Shown one piece after another: positions 7,443-14,536 of a stretch of 23,972 nt of DNA. Made by a program: the position numbers and the translations under genes. This DNA is from Sphingobacteriaceae bacterium UBA2059 (GTDB lineage: Bacteria > Bacteroidota > Bacteroidia > Sphingobacteriales > Sphingobacteriaceae): NCBI GenBank assembly GCA_002332615.1, contig DDAL01000022.1, positions 2,737 through 26,708 of the forward strand, read 5' to 3'. The notes beneath the pieces were generated by a model. That model searched no databases, had not been told where the DNA came from, and was given only the letters and a program-made list of their open reading frames with translations. Within the stretch, counting starts at the first letter, position 1; every line of letters begins with the position of its first letter.

Positions 7443-7979
7443 ATGAATTTCAAAACTTTACCTCTGTTTTGCCTTGCTTCCGTCCTGTTCCTATGTACCA
7501 AAACCGTCTATGCTCAGGACTATCAGCGCAACGGTTACTTTTTCAAACCCAAAATTGGTATTCTGGTTCGCACCGGCGATAATGTACCCAAGCGCAGTGC
7601 CGGCAATGAGCTGGCCCTTATTACGGGTTATTACGTCAACAGCCGTGTGGGTGTGGGCCTGGGCGTAGGCTCATCGGGCTATGTTAACCCTACTTTTACT
7701 ACGTTTCCGGTTTATGCCGACCTTCAGTACTTTTTTAAGGAAAGCCGGCGTTCGCCTTTTGTATTTGCCGATGCAGGGTACAGCTTTATTAGTCACAAGC
7801 ATACAGATGGAGGGTTTTTGTTTAATGCCGGCGCGGGGTATGCACTTAAAATGGGAAGAAAAAGCACCGTAAACCCCGAAATCGGGTTCAGGCATCAGGG
7901 CTATGGTTTCAAAATAGGCGATGATACGCTTAATGAAAAAATCAACTCCGTTTCTATCGGGGTATCATTCACTTTTTAA
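7443..7979 (+). CDS. small outer-membrane beta-barrel protein
   Basis: A 178-residue protein with a signal peptide at 1-24 (hydrophobic core, probable cleavage after VYA in TKTVYAQDY). The mature part is short alternating strands with Gly/Tyr/Phe (KIGILVRTGDN, LALITGYYVNSRVGVGLGVG, PVYADLQYFF, PFVFADAGYSF, FLFNAGAGYALKMG) and ends in SVSIGVSFTF with a C-terminal aromatic, typical of an eight-stranded outer-membrane barrel. It stands alone: a long gene-free region precedes it and a strong hairpin follows. No ligand or function can be inferred. Start ATG at 7443; a degenerate -7 element lies about 55 bp upstream. Confidence 0.8.
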   Translation: MNFKTLPLFCLASVLFLCTKTVYAQDYQRNGYFFKPKIGILVRTGDNVPKRSAGNELALITGYYVNSRVGVGLGVGSSGYVNPTFTTFPVYADLQYFFKESRRSPFVFADAGYSFISHKHTDGGFLFNAGAGYALKMGRKSTVNPEIGFRHQGYGFKIGDDTLNEKINSVSIGVSFTF

Positions 7980-7987
7980 AGAAAATA

Positions 7988-8040
7988 GCATAAAGTAAAA
8001 GCGAGCTGCCCCTTAAGTTAGCTCGCTTTTTGCTTTATGC
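7988..8040. terminator. long hairpin terminator, probably bidirectional
   Basis: GCATAAAG (7988-7995) pairs with CTTTATGC (8033-8040), and AAAAGCGAGCT (7997-8007) with AGCTCGCTTTT (8020-8030). This gives 19 bp with one small internal loop (T versus TG) and a 12-nt apical loop. It lies 9 nt after the barrel gene stop and separates it from hemL. Confidence 0.8.
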
Positions 8041-8153
8041 GTCCTTATTGCTTCGTTTTTAGGCCCATCTTTGTCAATTCAAGTTCATACTTCGTTTCGG
8101 GCTAAGCTATTCACAAATAATTGGATATTTTTACCAAACGGCTGAAAAAAACT

Positions 8154-9473
8154 ATGAGCAATACTTCCTATCCTACTATTTCGAGAGAAAAATCAGGCAA
8201 ATTATTTGAAAAAGCAAAAGAATACTTTCCCGGAGGCGTAAACTCTCCCGTGCGGGCGTTTAAATCTGTTTACGGATCGCCGCTTTTTATCAAAAAAGGC
8301 GACGGATGCTATTTATGGGACGAGGATGACAACAAGTTTATCGACTTTTGCTGCTCCTGGGGTCCGCTTATTCTGGGGCATAACAATCCCGACGTAAAGG
8401 CGCATATTATTGATGCACTCGAAAAAGGCACCAGTTTCGGAGCACCAACCAGTCTGGAAAATGACCTTGCCGAACTTATCCTGTCTCATAACAGCCTTAT
8501 TGATAAAATACGCTTTGTAAGTTCGGGCACCGAAGCCGTAATGTCGGCCATACGCCTGGCCCGCGGTTATACAAAGCGCAACAAGATAGTAAAGTTCGAG
8601 GGCTGCTATCACGGCCATGCCGATTCGCTGCTTGTAAAAGCAGGTTCGGGCCTGGTTACCTTTGGCGAAACCAGTTCGGCCGGTGTGCCCGAGGCATTTG
8701 TGGCCGAAACCATTGTAGTTCCTTTAAACAACAGGCAGGCGGTGGAAGAAGCCTTTCAGCAGTTTCCCAATCAGATTGCCGCTGTGATCATTGAAGGCGT
8801 ACCCGCCAATAACGGACTGTTGATACAGGATAAGGAATACATGGAGTTTTTGCGCCAGATCACCCGTTTAAACAAAACACTCCTTATAGTCGACGAAGTA
8901 ATTACCGGATTCAGACTGGGCTTTGAAGGTGCTTCGGGTTATTATGGCATCCGTCCGGATATTGTAACCTACGGAAAAATTATAGGCGGCGGCCTGCCGG
9001 TAGGAGCCTATGGCGCTTCGGCCGAAATAATGGGCCATATATCTCCCGATGGCAATGTCTATCAGGCAGGTACCCTTTCGGGCAATCCGGTGGCTATGGC
9101 AGCGGGCATAGGCCAGTTGTCGCAGCTCTTGCAGCCCGGCTTTTACGAAGGAATGAAGGCCAAAACCGAAAAGTTTGTTGGCGCCATCCGCAGCCATGCC
9201 ACCCAAAAAGGCTATACTTTCAACGTGTTTACCATAGGATCTATATTTTGGTTTGCCTTTACGGATGTAGACATCCAAAAGGCCGAAGATATTGATCCTT
9301 CGGGCATGAACCTGTTTAAAGAACTTCACCGCCAGCTGCTTAACAGAGGCATTTACTTTGGCCCTTCCGGTTATGAGGTAGGCTTTATATCTGCAGCCCA
9401 CACCCCGCAGGTGCTTGAGCATGCAGCCGAAGCCATATGCGATAGTCTGGATGTTGTGCTGGGTTCTAACTAA
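8154..9473 (+). CDS. hemL: glutamate-1-semialdehyde 2,1-aminomutase
   Basis: PLP enzyme converting glutamate-1-semialdehyde (the HemA product) to 5-aminolevulinate. From the ATG at 8154 it has 439 residues. Landmarks are YFPGGVNSPVRAFKSV near the N-terminus (24-39), SSGTEAVMSAIRLARGY (123-139, PLP phosphate site), GCYHGHADSLL (150-160), Asp247 in VDEVITGFR contacting the PLP ring nitrogen, and the Schiff-base Lys275 in TYGKIIGGGLPVGAYG. An in-frame TTG at 8121 would add 11 unusual residues (MDIFTKRLKKT); I reject it because conserved sequence starts after the ATG. It heads a run in which a histidine kinase starts 8 nt after its stop, so transcription with the two-component genes and hemE is likely. 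Confidence 0.96.
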   Translation: MSNTSYPTISREKSGKLFEKAKEYFPGGVNSPVRAFKSVYGSPLFIKKGDGCYLWDEDDNKFIDFCCSWGPLILGHNNPDVKAHIIDALEKGTSFGAPTSLENDLAELILSHNSLIDKIRFVSSGTEAVMSAIRLARGYTKRNKIVKFEGCYHGHADSLLVKAGSGLVTFGETSSAGVPEAFVAETIVVPLNNRQAVEEAFQQFPNQIAAVIIEGVPANNGLLIQDKEYMEFLRQITRLNKTLLIVDEVITGFRLGFEGASGYYGIRPDIVTYGKIIGGGLPVGAYGASAEIMGHISPDGNVYQAGTLSGNPVAMAAGIGQLSQLLQPGFYEGMKAKTEKFVGAIRSHATQKGYTFNVFTIGSIFWFAFTDVDIQKAEDIDPSGMNLFKELHRQLLNRGIYFGPSGYEVGFISAAHTPQVLEHAAEAICDSLDVVLGSN

Positions 9474-9481
9474 AAGCATCT

Positions 9482-10357
9482 ATGCGTAAGCCTCTTCTTA
9501 TATTTTATGCCCTTATCATCTATGCTTTTGCAGAGATGATATGGTGGGGTATTTTACTTATTAACGCAGCGCCCATGCGCAAGGGTATGATCCTTGGCGA
9601 AGGAGCCGTAGTGCTCCTGATCCTTATTGTCGGGGCCTACCATTTTCAAAAGGCGCTAAAAAAAGACATGAGGCTCAAGGAGCAGCAAAATAATTTTCTG
9701 CTGTCGGTAACCCATGAGCTAAAGTCGCCCCTGGCCTCTATCAAGCTCTACCTGCAAACCATCCTCAAGCGCGATCTGGATCGCGATCAGGTAAAGGCCT
9801 TCCTTAATAATTCCCTTAAGGATATTGAGCGGCTGGACGACCTGGTAGAGAACATGCTCATTGCCACCCGCATGGAAAATCACTCTTACTCCTTTCCAAA
9901 AGAAGCGATAAACTTTACCGAACTGGTAAAAGGGGTGGCCGACCGCCTGCAGATACACACCTGTAACAAGCGCGTTATTAAAACCAGCCTGCAGCCCGAA
10001 GTTTACTTAAAAGGCGACCGCCTGGCCCTGAGCCTGGTGGTATCAAACCTCATAGAAAATGCCGTTAAATACTCGCCCGATTGCGAAGAAGTAAAGGTAG
10101 AGCTCAAAGAAGTAAACAATATAGTCAAGCTGCTTGTAGTTGATAAGGGGATAGGCATCAGCGAAGCTGAGAAGCAGCGCATCTTCGAGAAATTTTACAG
10201 GGTGGGCAATGAAGATACCCGTACCACAAAAGGTACCGGATTAGGTCTATATATTGTAAAACATGTGCTCGATAGGCACCATGCCACTATAAAGGTTAGG
10301 AATAACAGCCCCAGAGGTAGTATATTTGAAGTAAGCTTTAATATTTATGTCGACTAA
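9482..10357 (+). CDS. intramembrane-type sensor histidine kinase
   Basis: A 291-residue membrane histidine kinase. Two hydrophobic segments (about 5-28 and 38-54) are joined by only about 10 residues, so there is no periplasmic sensor domain, HAMP or PAS. The DHp domain has phospho-acceptor His78 in SVTHELKSPLASIKLY. The catalytic domain shows all boxes: N (LVVSNLIENAVKYS), G1 (VDKGIGIS), F (EKFYRV) and G2 (GTGLGLYIVKHVL). Such kinases are thought to sense a ligand within the membrane or through a partner protein. It starts 8 nt after hemL and overlaps the response regulator by 11 nt, so the two are almost certainly cognate. The heme-operon setting suggests a tetrapyrrole- or envelope-related signal; that is inference. 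Confidence 0.93.
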   Translation: MRKPLLIFYALIIYAFAEMIWWGILLINAAPMRKGMILGEGAVVLLILIVGAYHFQKALKKDMRLKEQQNNFLLSVTHELKSPLASIKLYLQTILKRDLDRDQVKAFLNNSLKDIERLDDLVENMLIATRMENHSYSFPKEAINFTELVKGVADRLQIHTCNKRVIKTSLQPEVYLKGDRLALSLVVSNLIENAVKYSPDCEEVKVELKEVNNIVKLLVVDKGIGISEAEKQRIFEKFYRVGNEDTRTTKGTGLGLYIVKHVLDRHHATIKVRNNSPRGSIFEVSFNIYVD

Positions 10358-11051
10358 ACAACGTATTCTGCTTGTAGAAGATGAAGAGCATCTGCTTGAA
10401 GCAATTAAAATAAACCTTGAACTCGAGGGTTACAAGGTTTCAACTGCTGCTGATGGCAAAAAGGCGCTTAAAGTATTCAAAGAAGAGCGGTTTAACCTGG
10501 TTATACTGGATGTGATGATACCCGAGATTGACGGTTTCCAGGTTGCCGAAACCATTCGGCTTGAAAACACTTCGGTGCCCATTATGTTCCTCACCGCCAA
10601 AAATACAACAGAAGACCGCGTAGCGGGCCTCAAAAAAGGCGCCGATGACTATCTGGTAAAGCCCTTTAACCTCGAAGAGCTTATTCTGCGCGTAAATAAT
10701 CTGGTAAAACGCGGGCTTAGCGGCGACCAGAAAAAGGTTTTCAACACCTATAAAATAGGCGATAAGGTGATCGATTTTAACTCCTATGAGTTAAAGCATG
10801 CTAACGGCGAAATAACCTCGCTCACCAAAAAAGAAACTATGCTGCTTAAGCTCCTCATAGAGCGTAAAAACGAAGCGGTTTCGCGCGAGCAGATACTCGA
10901 AACGGTGTGGAACTACGATGTATACCCATCTACCCGCACCATTGATAATTTCATCCTTACCTTTAGAAAGTACTTTGAGCCCGATCAGAAAAATCCGGTT
11001 TATTTTCATTCAATACGGGGCGTAGGTTATAAGTTTACTGATAACCAGTAA
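10347..11051 (+). CDS. OmpR/PhoB-family response regulator
   Basis: A 234-residue transcription factor. The receiver domain (about 5-118) has the acidic pair Glu11-Asp12 in LLVEDEE, phospho-acceptor Asp55 in LVILDVMIP, Thr83 in FLTAKN and Lys105 in DYLVKPF. The C-terminal winged helix (about 135-231) has TSLTKKETMLLKLLIERKNEAVS and a recognition-helix region TRTIDNFILTFRKYF followed by SIRGVGYKF. It overlaps the kinase gene by 11 nt, implying translational coupling, and is followed 5 nt later by the TPR membrane protein. It may act on its own operon, other heme genes or membrane genes; the targets cannot be deduced here. Confidence 0.94.
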   Translation: MSTKQRILLVEDEEHLLEAIKINLELEGYKVSTAADGKKALKVFKEERFNLVILDVMIPEIDGFQVAETIRLENTSVPIMFLTAKNTTEDRVAGLKKGADDYLVKPFNLEELILRVNNLVKRGLSGDQKKVFNTYKIGDKVIDFNSYELKHANGEITSLTKKETMLLKLLIERKNEAVSREQILETVWNYDVYPSTRTIDNFILTFRKYFEPDQKNPVYFHSIRGVGYKFTDNQ

Positions 11052-11056
11052 GTACT

Positions 11057-11581
11057 ATGATGACTACTAAAGCCCGCCTGGGTGTTTTAGTTATTGCCCT
11101 TATTTTATTTGTCTGGACGCTGTATAATCAAACCTACGAAGTTTCTGCCATGGTGGCTCTGGGTATGGTATTGCTCATAGCCGGTTATTACCGCGATGGC
11201 ACCGTGGTGCTGGCTGCCCGGGCGTATAAAGCTCAAAATTACAGCCGGGCCGAGCAGCTGCTTAAAGAAGTAAAGAACCCCGACCGCCTGCGCAAAAAGC
11301 GGCGCGGATATTATGAGTTTCTTTACGGCAACATCGAGTTGAAGCGCCAGAACCTGGCCGAAGCCGAACGTCACTTCCAGATAGCCAGTAAATTTTCGCT
11401 AGGCACCGAAAATGACAAAGCACTGGTGCTTGTGCAGCTTGCCAATTTAAATCTGGCAAAAAAAGACTATGCCAGGGTAAGGGCTTACACGGATAAGGCG
11501 CGAAGCTTAAAAACTACCTCGCGCGTAAAAAGCATAATTGATAAAATTGATATAGAACTACAAAAACATGATGGGAAATAA
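11057..11581 (+). CDS. membrane-anchored TPR-repeat protein
   Basis: A 174-residue protein with two N-terminal transmembrane helices (about 8-23 and 29-44), then a soluble part with roughly three TPR-like helix pairs at about 51-70 (ARAYKAQNYSRAEQLLKEV), 84-112 (YYEFLYGNIELKRQNLAEAERHFQIA) and 121-150 (KALVLVQLANLNLAKKDYARVRAYTDKA). The two helices leave the TPR part on the same side as the N-terminus, probably the cytoplasm. It starts 5 nt after the response regulator and overlaps hemE by 14 nt. TPRs bind proteins, so it could scaffold the kinase or HemE at the membrane; this is speculation from context. I know of no characterised homologue. Confidence 0.82.
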   Translation: MMTTKARLGVLVIALILFVWTLYNQTYEVSAMVALGMVLLIAGYYRDGTVVLAARAYKAQNYSRAEQLLKEVKNPDRLRKKRRGYYEFLYGNIELKRQNLAEAERHFQIASKFSLGTENDKALVLVQLANLNLAKKDYARVRAYTDKARSLKTTSRVKSIIDKIDIELQKHDGK

Positions 11582-12608
11582 GCAAAAGGATTCGCTGTTT
11601 ATTAGAGCTGCTTTTTCGCAACCAACTGAGCGTGCGCCAGTGTGGATGATGCGTCAGGCCGGAAGATTTATGAAGGAGTATTGGGAAATTAAGAACAAGT
11701 ATTCTTTTCTTGAAATGTGCAAAACTCCCGAAATAGCTGCCGATGTAACCATGCTGCCGGTAGACTTGCTGGGAATCGATGCGGCCATCCTGTTTTCAGA
11801 TATACTGGTCACCGGCGAAGCCATGGGAGGCGACCTGAGCTTTACCCAGGGGGTAGGTCCGCGCTTTGCCAATCCTGTGCGCACAACAGCCGATGTGGCC
11901 AACCTGCAAACCGATGTGTTGCCTAAGCTTCAGTATGTGGCCGATGCCATTAAAGTGATACAGGAAAGGCTCAACGGCCGTATTCCGCTTATAGGTTTTG
12001 CCGGAGCGCCCTTTACCGTAATGAGTTACCTGGTAGAAGGGGGTTCTTCCAAAAACTTTAAACTTACAAAGCTCCTTATTCATAACGAGCCGGAGCTGGC
12101 CCACCAGCTGCTCTCCAAAATAGCCGATGTAACCGTAGCCTATCTTAACATGCAGATAGAGGCAGGCGTAAATGCCGTGCAAATATTTGACAGCTGGGCC
12201 TCAGCCCTTGCCTGGGACGATTATAAGGAGTTTTCGCATGCCTATGTGTCTGATATTATAGCCAGGCTCAACCGCCAGGATGTTCCTGTTATCTCTTTCT
12301 GCAAAGGAAGTTCGGTGTTTGCGCCGCTTATGGCTGAAACTGGTCCCGATGTTATTTCTGTAGATTGGAATGCCGATTTGAAACGCATTAAAGAAAGCCT
12401 GCCGCCAGGAATCGCTGTACAGGGAAATCTGGATCCGCATATTCTATATGCCGATAAAAGGGTTATCCGCCAGAAAATACATCAGCTGCACGAGCGCATG
12501 AAGGGCGAAAATGGCTTTATTTTTAATCTGGGCCACGGCATTATGCCCGATCTTCCTTTCGATCATGTAAAATATGCTGTAGACGTTATACAAAACGAAC
12601 TGCATTAG
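11568..12608 (+). CDS. hemE: uroporphyrinogen decarboxylase
   Basis: Decarboxylates the four acetate side chains of uroporphyrinogen III to give coproporphyrinogen III. The 346 residues match the usual length. Diagnostic features are PVWMMRQAGR (24-33, with substrate-binding Arg29 and Arg33), catalytic Asp78 in LFSDIL, GFAGAPFTVMSYLVEGG, a FDSWA segment, and GHGIMPD near the C-terminus. The start ATG lies inside the TPR gene (14-nt overlap), so translation is probably coupled. It is the last gene of the hemL-kinase-regulator-TPR-hemE run; two hairpins follow. The next pathway enzymes (HemF/HemN, HemG/Y, HemH) are not in the window. Confidence 0.97.
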   Translation: MMGNKQKDSLFIRAAFSQPTERAPVWMMRQAGRFMKEYWEIKNKYSFLEMCKTPEIAADVTMLPVDLLGIDAAILFSDILVTGEAMGGDLSFTQGVGPRFANPVRTTADVANLQTDVLPKLQYVADAIKVIQERLNGRIPLIGFAGAPFTVMSYLVEGGSSKNFKLTKLLIHNEPELAHQLLSKIADVTVAYLNMQIEAGVNAVQIFDSWASALAWDDYKEFSHAYVSDIIARLNRQDVPVISFCKGSSVFAPLMAETGPDVISVDWNADLKRIKESLPPGIAVQGNLDPHILYADKRVIRQKIHQLHERMKGENGFIFNLGHGIMPDLPFDHVKYAVDVIQNELH

Positions 12609-12614
12609 TATACA

Positions 12615-12691
12615 GCCGGCTGTGTTTTTTTTAAACATGGAGCCGGCCGGGAATAAACAGCAGCAGGTAGAAAGCAGGTTGTTTATTCCCG
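12615..12691 (+). terminator. tandem hairpins ending the hemL-hemE run
   Basis: First hairpin: GCCGGCT (12615-12621) with AGCCGGC (12641-12647), plus inner TGTTT/AAACA around a T-rich loop. Second: a perfect 12-bp repeat CGGGAATAAACA (12648-12659) with TGTTTATTCCCG (12680-12691), 20-nt loop, followed by TTTAATTT. The first begins 7 nt after the hemE stop. The second is the better terminator candidate. Confidence 0.6.
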
Positions 12692-12752
12692 TTTAATTTA
12701 AAAGATTGAAAGCACCTGAGGCTAAAAATGTGCAAACAGTAGTAATTTAGTA

Positions 12753-12777
12753 ATTTAGCAAAAATGCATTGCTAAAT
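12753..12777 (+). promoter_or_regulatory. hairpin covering the start codon of the next gene
   Basis: ATTTAGCAA (12753-12761) pairs perfectly with TTGCTAAAT (12769-12777) around a 7-nt loop. The right arm takes in the A and T of the ATG at 12776. The loop holds another ATG (12764), opening a three-codon frame Met-His-Cys whose TAA directly abuts the real start. TAATTTAG is repeated in tandem at 12743-12750 and 12752-12759 (period 9). Confidence 0.4.
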
Positions 12778-13906
12778 GAAACTCATGTATACGCTGGTTG
12801 CAGCACTCCTGTGCATGCTGAATGTAAACGCACAACTTTCCAACGACAGCCTGGAGTACCGCTTGCAGCCGGACAGTGCGCGCACCGGTGCAATTGATCT
12901 GAGCATTCACTCATTCAACTACCTGCGCAATTACGAGTTTTTTAATGAGTTTCAGGATGGTTATACGCTCTATGGTACGCAGCTTGAACCTCAGCTGGTT
13001 TACTATGCGCATCCCAGGCTTGTACTCAGTGCGGGTATCCACCTTCGTAAAGATTTTGGAAACGAGGGTATTTATAAAACCTATCCGCTGTTTAGCATTA
13101 AATATGGCAATAGGCGTACCTCGCTTATTGCAGGTGCACTCGAAGGTAACAGTCAGCATCGTTTTATCGAGCCTTTGTATGATTTTGAGCGCAAGATAAC
13201 CCATCCGGTGGAGTACGGTACGCAGCTGGTGGTCAATAAACCCGGCCTTTTTTTAGATGCGTTTATCAACTGGGATAAGATGATTTATAAGCCGTCGGGA
13301 GAAAACGAGCGCATCTTTGCCGGCCTATCAACCGATATTGGTCTTTTGCGCAAGGGCAGGCTAAAACTTTCGCTGCCGCTCCAAGCGCTTGTTTTCCATA
13401 AAGGAGGGCAGATTGACACCCTCGACAAGCCCATCCAGACACTTATTAACGCAGCCGGCGGCCTGCGTCTCAGTTATAAAACAGACGGCTTTGTGCGCTC
13501 CATATCAACCGAAAACTATATACTTGCCTTTAAAGATAGTTCGCCCGACAAGCAGCTTGCCTATTCGGGCGGCAGCGGTATCTATCTGAATGCCGGCCTG
13601 GATACGCGCTATGGCACCCTTGCCGCCTCTTACTGGCACGCCAGTCAGTACCTGGCTGTAGCCGGAATGCCGGTGTTTCAGTCGGTTTCGCAAAAGCTTA
13701 ATAAAGAAGGCTATGCTTCAAAAAAGCGGAGCTTGTTGTTTCTGCGCTATGCCTATCAGCAAATGCTGGTGCCGGGTCTGCATCTCGACTTCAGGGTAGA
13801 GCCTTTGTGGGATGTAAGCGGCCAAAGCTCGGGCAAGCTGGATTTTTATCATTCCCTTTTCCTTGTTTACAAACATTCTTTCCGCCTAGCCAGAGAAAAA
13901 CAATAA
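12776..13906 (+). CDS. secreted, probable outer-membrane barrel protein of unknown function
   Basis: A 376-residue protein I do not recognise. Residues 1-19 are a signal peptide (MKLMYTLVAALLCML, cleavage probably after NVNA). The mature part alternates short amphipathic strands rich in Tyr/Leu/Gly with charged turns (LEPQLVYYAHPRLVLSAGIHLRKDF, PLFSIKYGNRRTSLIAGALEGN, LHLDFRVEPLWDV, FYHSLFLVYKHSFRLA), consistent with a barrel of perhaps 14-18 strands, but the usual C-terminal aromatic is missing (it ends REKQ). It lies between the hemE terminators and a sigma cassette and seems monocistronic. Its start codon is inside a hairpin. A link to heme genes is possible only by proximity. Confidence 0.75.
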   Translation: MKLMYTLVAALLCMLNVNAQLSNDSLEYRLQPDSARTGAIDLSIHSFNYLRNYEFFNEFQDGYTLYGTQLEPQLVYYAHPRLVLSAGIHLRKDFGNEGIYKTYPLFSIKYGNRRTSLIAGALEGNSQHRFIEPLYDFERKITHPVEYGTQLVVNKPGLFLDAFINWDKMIYKPSGENERIFAGLSTDIGLLRKGRLKLSLPLQALVFHKGGQIDTLDKPIQTLINAAGGLRLSYKTDGFVRSISTENYILAFKDSSPDKQLAYSGGSGIYLNAGLDTRYGTLAASYWHASQYLAVAGMPVFQSVSQKLNKEGYASKKRSLLFLRYAYQQMLVPGLHLDFRVEPLWDVSGQSSGKLDFYHSLFLVYKHSFRLAREKQ

Positions 13907-13923
13907 CAAACCACTTTTCCTGC

Positions 13924-13953
13924 TGTAACCTTTTTTCCTTTGGACCCATCTTA
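13924..13953 (+). promoter_or_regulatory. ECF-type promoter of the second sigma operon
   Basis: TGTAACC (13924-13930) followed by CATCTTA (13947-13953), with 17 nt between AAC and CATC, fits the general ECF promoter form (AAC-type -35, CGTC-like -10). It sits 31 bp upstream of an ECF sigma gene, so autoregulation is likely. Confidence 0.5.
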
Positions 13954-13984
13954 CCAGTAAATACAGTTTAAACGAACGAAAAAG

Positions 13985-14536
13985 GTGGATCTGCAAGGTA
14001 TTCTCGAAGGGTGTAAAAAAGGCGACCGCAAATGCCAGCACTTGCTTTACAGCACGTTTGCTTCGCGTATGATGGGTGTATGTATGCGTTATGCCAAAAC
14101 GCTGCCCGAAGCGGAGGATGTACTTCAAAACGGATTCATTAAGGTATTTACTAAAATAAATGATTTTAGACAGGAGGGATCTCTGGAGGGCTGGATACGT
14201 ACCATAATGGTGCGGGCGGCCATAGAGTCCTATCATAAAGAAAAGCGGAAAACGGAGCTTGTAGACATAAGCGACCTGGCCGGCAGCGAGATGCAAAGCC
14301 ACGAACTTGTAAATCTTGAGGCGCGGGACCTGCTGGCGCTGGTACAGCAGCTTAGCCCGGGTTGTCGTCTGGTGTTTAATCTGTATGCAATTGAAGGATA
14401 CTCGCATAAGGAAATTGCCGGGCAGCTTGGCATAAGCGAGAGTGCATCGAAGGCCCAGCTGTCGAGAGCAAGAACTATATTGAAAAGTAAACTAGCAAAA
14501 ATGGAGGAACTGAAGTATGAATACTGTGCAGGATAA
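13985..14536 (+). CDS. ECF RNA polymerase sigma factor
   Basis: A 183-residue sigma-70 family protein with only regions 2 and 4. Region 2 (about 15-90) contains LYSTFASRMMGVCMRYAKTLPEAEDVLQNGFIKVFTKI and EGWIRTIMVRAAIESY. Region 4 (about 120-175) contains LSPGCRLVFNLYAIEGYSHKEIAGQL and the helix-turn-helix ISESASKAQLSRARTIL. The start is GTG at 13985, just after AAAAAG; no ATG precedes conserved sequence. Its 3' end overlaps the anti-sigma-like gene by 20 nt, and a barrel gene follows, a frequent Bacteroidota arrangement. An ECF-like promoter lies upstream. It differs clearly from the sigma factor at 1371-1922, so the two are not a recent duplication. Confidence 0.93.
   Translation: MDLQGILEGCKKGDRKCQHLLYSTFASRMMGVCMRYAKTLPEAEDVLQNGFIKVFTKINDFRQEGSLEGWIRTIMVRAAIESYHKEKRKTELVDISDLAGSEMQSHELVNLEARDLLALVQQLSPGCRLVFNLYAIEGYSHKEIAGQLGISESASKAQLSRARTILKSKLAKMEELKYEYCAG

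Noticed and set aside
8121..8153. TTG start extending hemL by 11 codons
   Set aside because: The added residues resemble no HemL N-terminus, and a good ATG lies directly before the conserved part.
8868..9479. 203-codon minus-strand frame opposite hemL
   Set aside because: hemL is unambiguous; long antisense frames are common opposite conserved genes.
13886..14407. 173-codon minus-strand frame opposite the second sigma gene
   Set aside because: The plus strand encodes a clear ECF sigma factor; the antisense translation has no domain and a biased composition.
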